A DNA stretch of 64,000 bases from Methylopila sp. 73B (GTDB lineage Bacteria > Pseudomonadota > Alphaproteobacteria > Rhizobiales > Methylopilaceae): the NCBI RefSeq assembly GCF_000526315.1, contig NZ_JAFV01000001.1, positions 3,660,501 through 3,724,500 on the forward strand, in the 5' to 3' direction. Numbering within the stretch: position 1 is the first letter of the stretch; each line of letters begins with the position of its first letter. The notes below the pieces were generated by a model. That model was not told where the DNA came from. It did not search any database and saw only the letters and a program-made list of their open reading frames with translations. A program made the position numbers and the translations under genes. Below are positions 8,184-16,711 of the stretch, one piece after another.

Positions 8184-9128
8184 TCACTTCGCAGCCAACC
8201 GCTCGGCGCTCGTCAGGCGCGCCTTCCAGAGCCCGCTTTTCACCAGGTCGGCGATCACGTCCGCCATCAGACGCGCGGTGAGGTCCGCGCCGCGCATGTT
8301 CAGGGTGCGCTTCGACACGACGACGGACAGCCGCCAGGACGGCGTGGGCCGGACGATGCGGACCGTCCCCAGTTCGCCGCGGGCGAGTTCGTCGGCGAAG
8401 GCGAAGTTCGGCATCACGGCGAAGAAGCCCGCGCTCACCACCATCTTGGCGATCGCCGGAAGGCTGTCGCAGTCGATCGCGCGCGGCGTCACGTCGTGCC
8501 GCGCCGCGAGCTGCTCGATCACGGTGCGCAGCACGTTGGGTCGCCCCGGCAGCACCAGAGGCAGCTCGAACAGCTTCGCGAACGGGATCGACTCCTGCTG
8601 CAGGATCGGGTGTCCGGCCGGCGCGAACAGCATCAGGTCCTCGACCATCATCTCGGTCCAGGCGACGTTCTCGAACGCCTTGTGGTCGTAAAGGAGGGCG
8701 ACGTCGAGGCGTCCGGCCTGGATCAGCTCGTCGAGATAGCCGCTCATGGCCTCGACCACATGGAGGCTGATCTTCGGCAGACGCTCGGCCGCGGCCTGAT
8801 AGAGCGGAAGCGCCAGGCCGCGCGCCGCCGACGTGGGCAGGCCGACCGAAATCCGCCCGCTCGGACTCTCGGCCAGCGAGCGCAGGTCGTCCTTGGCGCG
8901 GTCCGCCTCTTCGAGGATGCGGCGCGCGCGGTCCCAGAACCGCTGGCCGAGTTCGGTGGGCGTGACGCCGCGGGCATGGCGCACGAGGAGGTCGACGCCG
9001 AGCTCCTCCTCGAGGTTGCGGATCTGCTGGCTGAGCGAGGGCTGGGCGACCCTCAGAACCTCCGCCGCGCGCGAGATGTTGCCGATCTCGGCGACCTGGA
9101 CAAAGTAGCGAAGCTGCCGGAGATCCAT
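8184..9128 (-). CDS. LysR family transcriptional regulator
   Basis: A 314-residue LysR-type regulator. It has the N-terminal winged helix (MDLRQLRYFVQVAEIGNISRAAEVL..., residues 1-60, including SQQIRNLEEELG) and a substrate-binding domain of periplasmic-binding fold (residues 90-300). The ATG at 9128 has an AGAGAGG ribosome site nine bases upstream and gives the canonical MDLRQLRYF start; upstream in-frame codons add no family sequence. It is divergent from the Liv-type ABC operon, so it probably controls that operon and its own gene in response to the imported ligand or a metabolite of it. Confidence 0.93.
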   Translation of the reverse strand: MDLRQLRYFVQVAEIGNISRAAEVLRVAQPSLSQQIRNLEEELGVDLLVRHARGVTPTELGQRFWDRARRILEEADRAKDDLRSLAESPSGRISVGLPTSAARGLALPLYQAAAERLPKISLHVVEAMSGYLDELIQAGRLDVALLYDHKAFENVAWTEMMVEDLMLFAPAGHPILQQESIPFAKLFELPLVLPGRPNVLRTVIEQLAARHDVTPRAIDCDSLPAIAKMVVSAGFFAVMPNFAFADELARGELGTVRIVRPTPSWRLSVVVSKRTLNMRGADLTARLMADVIADLVKSGLWKARLTSAERLAAK

Positions 9129-9425
9129 CGACGACCGCCTCTCTTTGTCTGGAGCTTGTCTGGAGCGCATAAACTTTCAGCGCGCCCACCGCAGGCCCAT
9201 GCGTATCACATATGCCTGAGGATCAGTAATATGTATTTATCAGACAAAGGCTTGAGCCTGAAACGCGGTCCGCTGAGATTGCTTACATTTTAACCCATAG
9301 TTTGATCCTATGGCGAGGATCGGAAATCGATCTTTGAATATCGCCGCCCGGTCCGGGAACGTCCGTCCCCGTACGCAAGGAAGGGCTTCCGGTCGGAGGC
9401 TCTCGCGAGGGCGGAGCACACGGAT
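9129..9425. promoter_or_regulatory. LysR/ABC-operon divergent promoter region
   Basis: This 297-bp region between the LysR gene and the ABC binding-protein gene is AT-enriched around 9205-9320. It contains CATAT ... ATATG arms flanking CCTGAGG near 9208-9232, an arrangement compatible with the interrupted dyads bound by LysR proteins. Promoter elements for both genes must lie here. No gene is visible. Confidence 0.5.
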
Positions 9426-10622
9426 ATGCGCAGGACCACTGTTTCACGCGCCTACGGCCTTGGCCTGGCGGCTGCTGTGGCGCTGACGCCCGCCGTGGCG
9501 CTCGCGCAGAAGGCGCCCTGCATCGGCAACTCGGTCGCCACCACGGGTCCCGCCGCCTTCGGAGGCGCGGCGATCAAGATGGGCGCCGAGACCGCGATCG
9601 AGGAGATCAACGCCAAGGGCGGCGTGCTGGGCCAGCCGCTCAAGCTGATTCAGTACGACGACGCCGGCGCGCCCCCGCGCGGCGTCGACAACACCCGCCG
9701 CATCGCCCTCGCCGACAAGTGCGTCGCAATTCTCGGCGGCTACCATTCCACGGTCTCGGTGGCGCAGGCCGAACCGGTGAACACGATCGGCATCCCCTTC
9801 GTCGGCGTGCTCGCCGCCAACACCAAGGCGATCGAGAACGGGCGATCGCCGAACTTCATGTTCCGCGTCTCCGCCAAGGACAAATGGGTGGCGCGCTTCC
9901 TCGTCGAGAAGGCGGTGGCGCAGTCCAAGACCGGCAAGGTCGCGTTCTTCTATGAGAACACCGGCTGGGGCAACGGCGCGCTGCCGGACGTGCAGGCGGC
10001 GATGAAGGCCGCCGGCAAGGAGCTGGTCGCCACCGAGACCTTCAACTGGAACGACCAGGACATGACGCCCCAGGCGATCCGCGCCCGCGACGCCGGCGCC
10101 GACGTCGTGCTGTTCTGGGCGCTCGACCGCGAAGGCAACCAGATCGTCCGCTCGATGGACAAGGTGGGGTACAAGCCCACGATCATCGGCGCCTGGGGCA
10201 TCGCCGGCAATCTGGGCGAGCTAGCCGGCCCGCTCGCGAACGGCGTCCAGGTCGTGCAGACCTACACCTTCATGGGCGACATGGACCCGAAGAAGAAGGC
10301 GCTTTGGGACAAGATCTCCGCCAAATACGGCCTGAAGGATCCTTCGGAGGTGAAGATGGCGTCCGGCGTGGGCAACGCCTACGACGCGATCTACATCATC
10401 GCGCAGGCGATCGAGAAGGCCGGCGCCTACGATTGGGCCAAGGTGCGTGACGCGCTCTACCAGGTGAAGCTCGACGGCCTCGTCGCGACCTATGACCCGG
10501 CCTTCGACGCCTCCGACCCGGAGCGTCAGGACGCTATCCTGCCCAAGTACTACAAGCTCACCGCCTGGCAGGACGGCAAGCTGCTGCCGATCGAGCAGAC
10601 CCCCTACGGCAAGACCAACTGA
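9426..10622 (+). CDS. Branched-chain-amino-acid-type ABC transporter substrate-binding protein
   Basis: A 398-residue periplasmic binding protein of the LivK/Peripla_BP_6 family. It has a Sec signal peptide (residues 1-27, basic start, hydrophobic core, cleavage after VALA) and then a two-lobed type I fold with GGAAIKMGAETAIEEINAKGG near the N-terminus, the hinge region, and C-terminal YDAIYIIAQAIEKAG. It delivers a ligand to the LivH/LivM-LivG/LivF permease encoded downstream. Members of this family take up amino acids, amides, urea or aromatic acids. Here the operon ends in a cyclase-family hydrolase and an amidase, so an amide or related compound is a reasonable guess but not shown by sequence. 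Confidence 0.93.
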   Translation: MRRTTVSRAYGLGLAAAVALTPAVALAQKAPCIGNSVATTGPAAFGGAAIKMGAETAIEEINAKGGVLGQPLKLIQYDDAGAPPRGVDNTRRIALADKCVAILGGYHSTVSVAQAEPVNTIGIPFVGVLAANTKAIENGRSPNFMFRVSAKDKWVARFLVEKAVAQSKTGKVAFFYENTGWGNGALPDVQAAMKAAGKELVATETFNWNDQDMTPQAIRARDAGADVVLFWALDREGNQIVRSMDKVGYKPTIIGAWGIAGNLGELAGPLANGVQVVQTYTFMGDMDPKKKALWDKISAKYGLKDPSEVKMASGVGNAYDAIYIIAQAIEKAGAYDWAKVRDALYQVKLDGLVATYDPAFDASDPERQDAILPKYYKLTAWQDGKLLPIEQTPYGKTN

Positions 10623-10627
10623 GACGC

Positions 10628-10658
10628 GAGAGCGGCCGCCGCTGTCGCGGCCGCTCTC
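10628..10658 (+). terminator. GC-rich hairpin after the binding-protein gene
   Basis: A perfect 12-bp stem (10628-10639 with 10647-10658) and a 7-nt loop lie six bases after the binding-protein stop. There is no long T run after it (only TTCCTC). Its place between the binding protein and the permease genes suggests an mRNA-stabilising or partially terminating hairpin that keeps the binding protein more abundant. Confidence 0.7.
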
Positions 10659-10771
10659 TTCCTCGACGTTTCGGCCTGGGCGTTCCCCCGCGTCCGGACC
10701 GGACGGACGCGAGCGGCCCCGCCCCCGGCGCCGCTCGCGTCTCCGCCGTGAGATCAGGCAACCGACGGCCC

Positions 10772-11647
10772 ATGACCACAATCCTCCAATACACGCTCTC
10801 GGGGCTCGCCATCGGCGGCGTCTACGCCCTCGTCGCGCTCGGCTTCCACATCATGTGGTCGACGGCGAAGGCGGTGAACTTCGCCCATGGCGACACGCTG
10901 ATGATCGGCGCGGTGCTCGCTGTCATGGGCGTCGACGCCGGGATGCCGGTGTGGCTCGCCTGCGCGCTCTCGATCCTCGCCGGCGGCGCCTTCGGCGTCG
11001 CCCTCGAGCGGATCGCGGTGCGGCCGTTCACGGCGGAGGCCAACTCCATCGGCTGGATGCTCTCCACCATCGCGATCGGCATCATGGCGGAGAGCCTCGC
11101 CACCATGCAGTTCGGCGGCTTCTCGCGCGCGCTTTACTCGCCCGGCGTGGACCGCCCGATCAACGTGTTCGGCGCCGGCGTCTACGCGCAGGAGCTGCTG
11201 ATCCCGGCGGTCGCGGTCGCGCTCACGCTCGGTCTCGGGCTTATGCAGAAGCGGACGCTGATCGGCCGCGCCATGCGGGCCGTCGCCCACGACAAGCGCG
11301 CCGCCGCGCTGATGGGCGTCAACGTCGGCCGCATCGTCGCGATCTCCTTCGGGCTCTCCGCGCTGCTGGGCGCCGGCGCCGGCGTGCTGGTCGCCCCCGT
11401 CATCCAGGCCTCCGCCACCATGGGCGTGCTGCTCGGCCTCAAGGGCTTCGCCGTCGCCATCATCGGCGGCATCACCAGCGCGCCCGGCGTGCTGATCGCC
11501 GGCCTCCTCTTTGGCGTGCTGGAGAAGTTCGTCGAGGGCTACATCTCGACCGCCGCCCGCGAGATCGTCGCCTTCAGCGTGATGATCGCGGTGCTGCTCG
11601 TCTTTCCGCAGGGCCTGTTCGGCAAGCGCGAGACGGTGAAGGTATGA
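10772..11647 (+). CDS. livH: ABC transporter permease, LivH type
   Basis: The 291-residue first permease subunit of a Liv-type importer. It is an inner-membrane protein with about eight helices and the family-typical start LSGLAIGGVYALVALGFHIMWSTAKAVNFAHGD. The conserved cytoplasmic coupling segment is RAMRAVAHDKRAAALMGVN, followed by the AIIGGITSAPGVLIAGLLFG helix. The ATG at 10772 begins the conserved sequence. Its stop overlaps the start of the next gene by four bases (ATGA). The real ligand of the system is unknown, so the symbol denotes family membership only. Confidence 0.93.
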   Translation: MTTILQYTLSGLAIGGVYALVALGFHIMWSTAKAVNFAHGDTLMIGAVLAVMGVDAGMPVWLACALSILAGGAFGVALERIAVRPFTAEANSIGWMLSTIAIGIMAESLATMQFGGFSRALYSPGVDRPINVFGAGVYAQELLIPAVAVALTLGLGLMQKRTLIGRAMRAVAHDKRAAALMGVNVGRIVAISFGLSALLGAGAGVLVAPVIQASATMGVLLGLKGFAVAIIGGITSAPGVLIAGLLFGVLEKFVEGYISTAAREIVAFSVMIAVLLVFPQGLFGKRETVKV

Positions 11648-13440
11648 GCCGGCTCCACGCCCTCGGGTTTCTCGCCCTCGCCGCCTTGCTCGTCGCCGTG
11701 CCGCTGACGGCGGACAACGAGTACGAACTGCGGCTGTTCATGCTGTTCCTGATCTACGGCCTGATCGCCGTGGGGCTGAACGTGCTGGTGGGCCTCACCG
11801 GCCTCGTGTCGCTCGGCCAGGCCGGCCTGTTCGCGCTCGGCTCCTACGCCGGCGCGATCCTCGCCGTGCGGCTCGGCGCGGACCTGATCACCGCGTCGCT
11901 GGGGGCCGCCGCGATCGCGGCCATCTTCGGCGTGGCGCTCGCCTATCCCACGGTCAGGGTGCGCGGCGTCTATCTGGCCGTCGTCACCATCGCCTTCGGC
12001 ATCATCGTCGAGAACGTCGCGATCGAGTGGAGTTCGCTCACCGGCGGCACCACGGGCCTCTCGGGCATCCCGACGCCCAACGTCTTCGGCTACGAGCTTT
12101 CGGGCTACGGCTTCTACGGCGTGCTGGCCGCAACGCTGCTGCTCGCGACGCTCGCCGCCCACAACCTCAAGGACTCGCGCTACGGGCGGGCCATGCTGGC
12201 GGTGTCGCAGAGCGAGATCGCGGCGCGCTCGCTCGGGATCGACGCCACCGCCATGCGCATCCTCGCCTTCGTCGCCGCCGCGGTGACCGCGGGCGTCGCG
12301 GGCTCGTTCTACAGCTTCCTCAACGCCTACATCTCGCCCGACATCTTCACTTTCTCCGACAGCGTGCGCTTCCTGCTGATGGTGATCCTCGGCGGCGCGG
12401 CGACGACCTTCGGTCCGGTGCTCGGCGCCTTCGTGCTCACCTACCTGCCGGAGTACCTGCAGGAGTTCCAGCTCTGGCAGAAGTTCGCCTATGGCGCGCT
12501 GCTGCTCGCCGTCATGTTCGTGCTGCCGCGCGGCGTCCTCGGCACGCTCGGCCTCGGCCTGAAGCGGCTGCGGCCCCCGGCGCGCGGCCTGTCCGCGGCG
12601 GACATGGCGGCGGCCAAGGTCGGGTTGCCGCCGGCCGCCCGCGGCGCGACCGCGGAACTGGTGACGCAGGGCCTGACCGTCCGCTTCGGCGGCCTGACGG
12701 CCCTCTCCGCCGCGAACGTCCGGGTGAAGGGCGGCGAGATCCACGCTCTGATCGGCCCGAACGGCGCGGGCAAGTCCACCTTCGTCAACGCGATCTCGGG
12801 CGTCTACCAGCCCAGCGAAGGCGCCTTCGGCATCGACGGCGAGGACCTGACCGGCAAGCGCCAGCACCAGATCGCCCGGCTCGGCCTCTCCCGCACATTC
12901 CAGAACACCGAGCTGTTCGGCGACCTCACCGTGCTGGAGAACGTGCTGGTCGGCGGCCAGTCGCGGCTGTCCTACGGTCTCGCCGCCGCGCTGCTGCGGA
13001 CGCCGCGGCGCCGACGCGAGGAGCGCGACCTGCGGGCGGCCGCGATCGGCCTGCTCGCCTTCGTCGACCTCGCCGACCACGCGAACGAGGCGGCGCGCCA
13101 TCTGCCCTTCGGCCTCCAGCGCCGTCTCGAGATCGCCCGCGCGCTCGCCGCCCGGCCGCGGCTGCTGCTGCTGGACGAGCCCGCCGCGGGCCTCACCACG
13201 CAGGAGATCGACGCGCTCGCCGACATGATCCGAAAGGTCGCCGCGGCGGGCGTCTCGGTGCTGCTGATCGAGCACCACGTCGACCTGATCATGGCGGTGG
13301 CCGACACCGTCACCGTCCTCGACTACGGCCAGGTGATCGCGAGCGACCGCCCCGGCGTCGTGCAGAACGACCCGCGGGTGATCGAGGCCTATTTCGGCTC
13401 TCCCGTCGCCCACGGCGATTTCGCGGAGGTCCCGGCATGA
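11644..13440 (+). CDS. Fused ABC permease-ATPase (LivM-LivG)
   Basis: A 598-residue natural fusion. Residues 1 to about 310 form a LivM-type permease (GLNVLVGLTGLVSLGQAGLFALGSY; coupling segment RYGRAMLAVSQSEIAARSLGI). Residues about 335-598 form the LivG-type ATPase with Walker A GPNGAGKST (about 370-378), LSRTFQNTELF, signature LPFGLQRRLEIARAL (about 488) and Walker B LLLLDEP (about 507), then the Liv-typical LLIEHHVDLIMAVADTVTVLDYGQVIA. The signature is LPFGLQ rather than LSGGQ, as usual for LivG. The ATG at 11644 overlaps livH, and the stop overlaps the livF start. No stop or frameshift separates the halves. Confidence 0.93.
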   Translation: MSRLHALGFLALAALLVAVPLTADNEYELRLFMLFLIYGLIAVGLNVLVGLTGLVSLGQAGLFALGSYAGAILAVRLGADLITASLGAAAIAAIFGVALAYPTVRVRGVYLAVVTIAFGIIVENVAIEWSSLTGGTTGLSGIPTPNVFGYELSGYGFYGVLAATLLLATLAAHNLKDSRYGRAMLAVSQSEIAARSLGIDATAMRILAFVAAAVTAGVAGSFYSFLNAYISPDIFTFSDSVRFLLMVILGGAATTFGPVLGAFVLTYLPEYLQEFQLWQKFAYGALLLAVMFVLPRGVLGTLGLGLKRLRPPARGLSAADMAAAKVGLPPAARGATAELVTQGLTVRFGGLTALSAANVRVKGGEIHALIGPNGAGKSTFVNAISGVYQPSEGAFGIDGEDLTGKRQHQIARLGLSRTFQNTELFGDLTVLENVLVGGQSRLSYGLAAALLRTPRRRREERDLRAAAIGLLAFVDLADHANEAARHLPFGLQRRLEIARALAARPRLLLLDEPAAGLTTQEIDALADMIRKVAAAGVSVLLIEHHVDLIMAVADTVTVLDYGQVIASDRPGVVQNDPRVIEAYFGSPVAHGDFAEVPA

Positions 13441-14171
13441 GCGCGACCGACGTCCTGCTCGAGATCCGCAACCTCGAAATCCGCTACGGCGCGGCGGTCG
13501 CGGTGCGCGACGTGTCGATGACGGTGAGGCGCGGCCAGCTGGTCGCCGTGATCGGCGCCAACGGCGCTGGCAAGTCCTCGCTGGTGCGCGGGGCCACGGG
13601 CCTCGTGCGCCCCAGCGGCGGCGAGGTGCTGTTCCGCGGCGAGGACACGACCCGGCTCACCGCCGACGCCAAGGTGCGGCGCGGCCTGGTGATGGCGCCC
13701 GAGGGGCGGCTGCTGTTCCCCGACCAAACGGTCGACGACAACCTGATCCTCGGCGCCTACGTCCATGGCGGCCTGAAGGGCGCCCGCGCGCGGGAGACGC
13801 GCGAGCGGGTGCTGGAGATGTTCCCGCGCCTGCGCGAGCGGCTGGGCCAGCTCGCCGGCAGCATGTCCGGCGGCGAGCAGCAGATGCTCGCCATCGCGCG
13901 CGGCCTGATGGCGGAGCCGGAACTGTTCATCATCGACGAGCTGTCGCTCGGCCTCGCGCCGAAGATCGTCGATCAGCTCATCGGCGTGCTGCGGGACCTC
14001 AACCGGCAGGGCCTCACGATCCTGCTCGTGGAGCAGCTCGCGGCGCATGCGCTCAGCATCGCCGACCACGCCTACGTCATCTCCAACGGCGTCGTCGCGA
14101 AGGACGGCCCGTCCGCGGCGCTCGCCCGCGACCCGGAGGTGATGGCCGCCTTCCTCGGCAAGGCGCACTAG
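13437..14171 (+). CDS. livF: ABC transporter ATP-binding protein, LivF type
   Basis: The 244-residue second ATPase of the Liv-type importer. It shows Walker A GANGAGKSS (about 39-47), LVMAPEGRLLFPDQTVDDNL (the LivF-specific Q-loop region), signature MSGGEQQMLAIARGL (about 141), and Walker B LFIIDELSLGLAPKIVDQL. The ATG at 13437 lies in a four-base overlap with the LivM-LivG gene. It pairs with the LivG half of the fused protein to power transport at the inner membrane. Confidence 0.95.
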   Translation: MSATDVLLEIRNLEIRYGAAVAVRDVSMTVRRGQLVAVIGANGAGKSSLVRGATGLVRPSGGEVLFRGEDTTRLTADAKVRRGLVMAPEGRLLFPDQTVDDNLILGAYVHGGLKGARARETRERVLEMFPRLRERLGQLAGSMSGGEQQMLAIARGLMAEPELFIIDELSLGLAPKIVDQLIGVLRDLNRQGLTILLVEQLAAHALSIADHAYVISNGVVAKDGPSAALARDPEVMAAFLGKAH

Positions 14172-14213
14172 CCCGCGCCGCCGCGATCGAACACCACCCC
14201 AAGGAGCGTACCC

Positions 14214-14909
14214 ATGTCCCGCGTCGTCGATCTCAGCCTGACCGTCGAAGACAACATGCCGGCCCACAAGCTGTTCCAGCGGCCGGTCATCACCACCCAT
14301 CTCAGCCACGAGAGCTCCAAGGCCTTCGACCTTGGCGTGCCCGGCGACGCGATGACGTTCCAGACCAACTTCATCGCCATGCTCGATCACGTCGGCACCC
14401 ACGTTGACGCCTACAAGCACGTGAATCCGAACGGCGCGCCGATCGACGAGATGCCGCTCGAAATGTTCATGGGCAAGGCGCTCTGCTTCGACCTGCGCCA
14501 CATTCCCGACCTCGGCGACATCACCGTCGCCGACATGGAGGCGGCCGAGGAGAAGTGCGGCGTCAAGGTCGACGGCCACATCGTGCTGCTCTGCACCGGC
14601 TTCCACGCCCGCAACTATCCGAGCCTGGACTCGGTCTGGAAGAACCCGCTGCTGACGGTGGAGGCCACGAAGTGGCTCTACGACCGCGGCTCCAAGATGC
14701 ACGGCGTCGAGGGGCCGTCGACCGACAAGCCGACCGACAACATCTTCGCCCAGCACCGCCTCTGCCGCGACCTCGGCGTCAGCCACTGGGAGTGGCTGGT
14801 GAACCTCGAAGAGCTGGTCGGCGCCGGCGAGTTCCAGTTCTTCGGCGCGCCGATCAAGTTCAAGGGCGGCTCGGGCTCGCCGGTCCGCGCCTTCGCCGTG
14901 GTGAACTGA
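14214..14909 (+). CDS. Cyclase-family metal hydrolase (kynurenine formamidase-like)
   Basis: A 231-residue member of the cyclase family (PF04199), metal-dependent amidohydrolases such as kynurenine formamidase and isatin hydrolase. The metal-binding motif appears as DHVGTHVDAYKHV (near residues 55-67, His-x-x-x-His-x-Asp), and a family-typical GxxxLLxTGFHARNY segment follows. It starts 42 bp after livF and is probably the terminal gene of the transporter operon, hydrolysing a cyclic amide or ester imported by it. A second, distinct cyclase-family gene occurs in the TRAP operon at 49.9 kb. Confidence 0.88.
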   Translation: MSRVVDLSLTVEDNMPAHKLFQRPVITTHLSHESSKAFDLGVPGDAMTFQTNFIAMLDHVGTHVDAYKHVNPNGAPIDEMPLEMFMGKALCFDLRHIPDLGDITVADMEAAEEKCGVKVDGHIVLLCTGFHARNYPSLDSVWKNPLLTVEATKWLYDRGSKMHGVEGPSTDKPTDNIFAQHRLCRDLGVSHWEWLVNLEELVGAGEFQFFGAPIKFKGGSGSPVRAFAVVN

Positions 14910-14950
14910 CGGCCTTCCCCCCTCCCCTCGCGGGAAGGATGCCGTTCCTT

Positions 14951-15090
14951 CCCTTCTCCCCTTGCGGGAGAAGGTGGCAGGCGAAGCCGGTCGGATGAGG
15001 GGTCGTCCTGGCCATCCGCGACGGCGAAGACGAGCCTCGCCCTGAAACGACCCCTCACCCTTACCCTCTCCCGCAAGGGGAGAGGGGGGC
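14951..15090. repeat. Palindromic intergenic repeat element
   Basis: Two hairpins with near-identical stems bracket this element: CCTTCTCCC/GGGAGAAGG at 14952-14974 with a CTTGC loop, and CCCTCTCCC/GGGAGAGGG at 15064-15086 with a GCAAG loop. The flanking sequences (GATGAGGGG ... CCCCTCACCC) are themselves inverted copies, so the whole element is one long imperfect palindrome. Repeats of this look are widespread between genes in Hyphomicrobiales. It fills most of the 314-bp gap between the cyclase and amidase genes and may act as a bidirectional terminator. Confidence 0.75.
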
Positions 15091-15223
15091 TTCGACGGCG
15101 TGTCAGATTCATACCGCCTGCCTGGCTCTAGCGTCGGCTCTCAAAACCAAATGCGGTCGTTTTCCTCGTGACGCGGAAGGGCGACGCAGCGCCAGACCGA
15201 AACTCTCCTCCGGAGAACCGCCG

Positions 15224-16645
15224 ATGTCCGCCGACTTCGACTTCATGAGCGCGACCGAACTCGCGCGGCTGGTCGCGACGAAGGCCGTCTCGCCGGTCGA
15301 GCTGACCCGGCGCGCGCTCGACCGGGCGGCGGCGACGCAAAGCTCGCTCAATGCCTTCTTCCTGCTGATGGAGGACGAGGCGATGAGCGCCGCGCGCGAG
15401 GCCGAGACGGCCGTCGTGCGCGGCGACGAGCTCGGGCCCCTGCACGGGCTGCCATTCTCCGCCAAGGACCTGATGGCGGTGAAGGGGGTCCGGTACGCCT
15501 CGGGCTCCCGCGCCATGGCCGACAACGTGGCGGAGGTCGACGCCCCCGCGGTCGAGCGCGCCAAGGCCGCCGGCGCGATCCTGATCGGCAAGACCACGAC
15601 GTCTGAGTTCGGCTGCAAGCCGGTCGGCGACAGCCCGCTCACCGGCGTGACCCGCCACCCCTGGGACCTGAGCAAGACCCCCGGCGGCTCCAGCGCCGGC
15701 GCCGCGGCTTCGGTGGCGGCGGGGATCACGCCGTTCGCGCTCGGCACCGACGGCGGCGGCTCGATCCGCATTCCCTGCAGCCTGACGGGGCTTTCCGGGC
15801 TCAAGGGCCAGTTCGGGCGGGTGGCCGTGTGGCCGACCTCCGCCACGCCGACGCTCGCCCATGTGGGTCCGATCGCGCGCTCGATCGAGGACGCCGCGCT
15901 GCTGTTCTCCGTGATCGCCGGCTACGATGCGCGCGACCCGTTCTCGGTGGCCGGCCCGGTTCCGGACGTGCTGGGCGCGGTCGGTCGGGGCGTCGAAGGC
16001 CTGCGCGTCGCCTGGAGCCCCACGCTCGGTTACGCCCGGCCGGACCCGGAGGTCGTGGCGATCGCGGAAGCGGCGGCGAAGCGGCTGGCGGAGGCCGGAG
16101 CGATCGTCGAGGAGGTCGAGCGGGTGTTCGACGCCGACCCGGAAGACCTGTGGATGGCCGAATTCTACGCCGGCGTCGGCACGCGTCTCCGGTCCGTGGT
16201 CGAGACCAAGCGCGACCTGCTCGACCCCGCCGTCGCCGTCGTGCTGGAGGCGGCGCTCGCGCAGGAGATGCGCGACTATTACGACAAGGTCTTCCGTCGC
16301 TATGCGCTGCGCGACCAGATGCGGCGCTTCTTCGAGCGGTACGACCTGCTGCTGTCGCCGACGCTCCCCAAGGCGAGCGTGCCGGCCGGCGTCGACGTGC
16401 CCGAGGGCCTGGAGGACCGCACGCTGGTGAGCTGGGTGTTCTACACCTACCCGTTCAACCTCACGGGCCAGCCGGCGGCGTCCGTGCGCGCGGGACTGGC
16501 TTCGGACGGCATGCCGGTCGGCCTGCAGATCGTGGGACGGTCGCTCGGCGAGGCCGACGTCGTCGCGGCGGCGGCTGCGGTCGAGCGCGGCCGTCCCGGC
16601 GCGGACGATCTCCACCGCCGGAGGCTCGCGCCGAGCCTCCGCTGA
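15224..16645 (+). CDS. Amidase (amidase-signature family)
   Basis: A 473-residue amidase-signature hydrolase that cleaves amide bonds in the cytoplasm. The catalytic triad can be placed at Lys81 (FSAKDL), cis-Ser156 (GGSSAG) and nucleophile Ser180 (DGGGSIRIP), with normal length and spacing. An AG-rich ribosome site (CTCCGGAGAA) precedes the ATG. The last 20 residues (RRLAPSLR end) are less conserved. It follows the Liv-type transporter and the cyclase hydrolase, separated by the palindromic repeat, and may hydrolyse an imported amide. It could also be GatA-like, but the lack of gatB/gatC neighbours argues for a catabolic enzyme. Confidence 0.92.
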   Translation: MSADFDFMSATELARLVATKAVSPVELTRRALDRAAATQSSLNAFFLLMEDEAMSAAREAETAVVRGDELGPLHGLPFSAKDLMAVKGVRYASGSRAMADNVAEVDAPAVERAKAAGAILIGKTTTSEFGCKPVGDSPLTGVTRHPWDLSKTPGGSSAGAAASVAAGITPFALGTDGGGSIRIPCSLTGLSGLKGQFGRVAVWPTSATPTLAHVGPIARSIEDAALLFSVIAGYDARDPFSVAGPVPDVLGAVGRGVEGLRVAWSPTLGYARPDPEVVAIAEAAAKRLAEAGAIVEEVERVFDADPEDLWMAEFYAGVGTRLRSVVETKRDLLDPAVAVVLEAALAQEMRDYYDKVFRRYALRDQMRRFFERYDLLLSPTLPKASVPAGVDVPEGLEDRTLVSWVFYTYPFNLTGQPAASVRAGLASDGMPVGLQIVGRSLGEADVVAAAAAVERGRPGADDLHRRRLAPSLR

Positions 16646-16711
16646 CGCTGGGGTCCGGCAAGCAATCCATTCCCTGCGGATCGGCGCGGCGGTCGCCTGG
16701 TCCGCCTGTCG

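Noticed and set aside
11539-13413. A 624-codon minus-strand frame opposite livM-livG
   Set aside because: His/Arg/Glu-rich shadow of the ABC transporter genes, with no family features.
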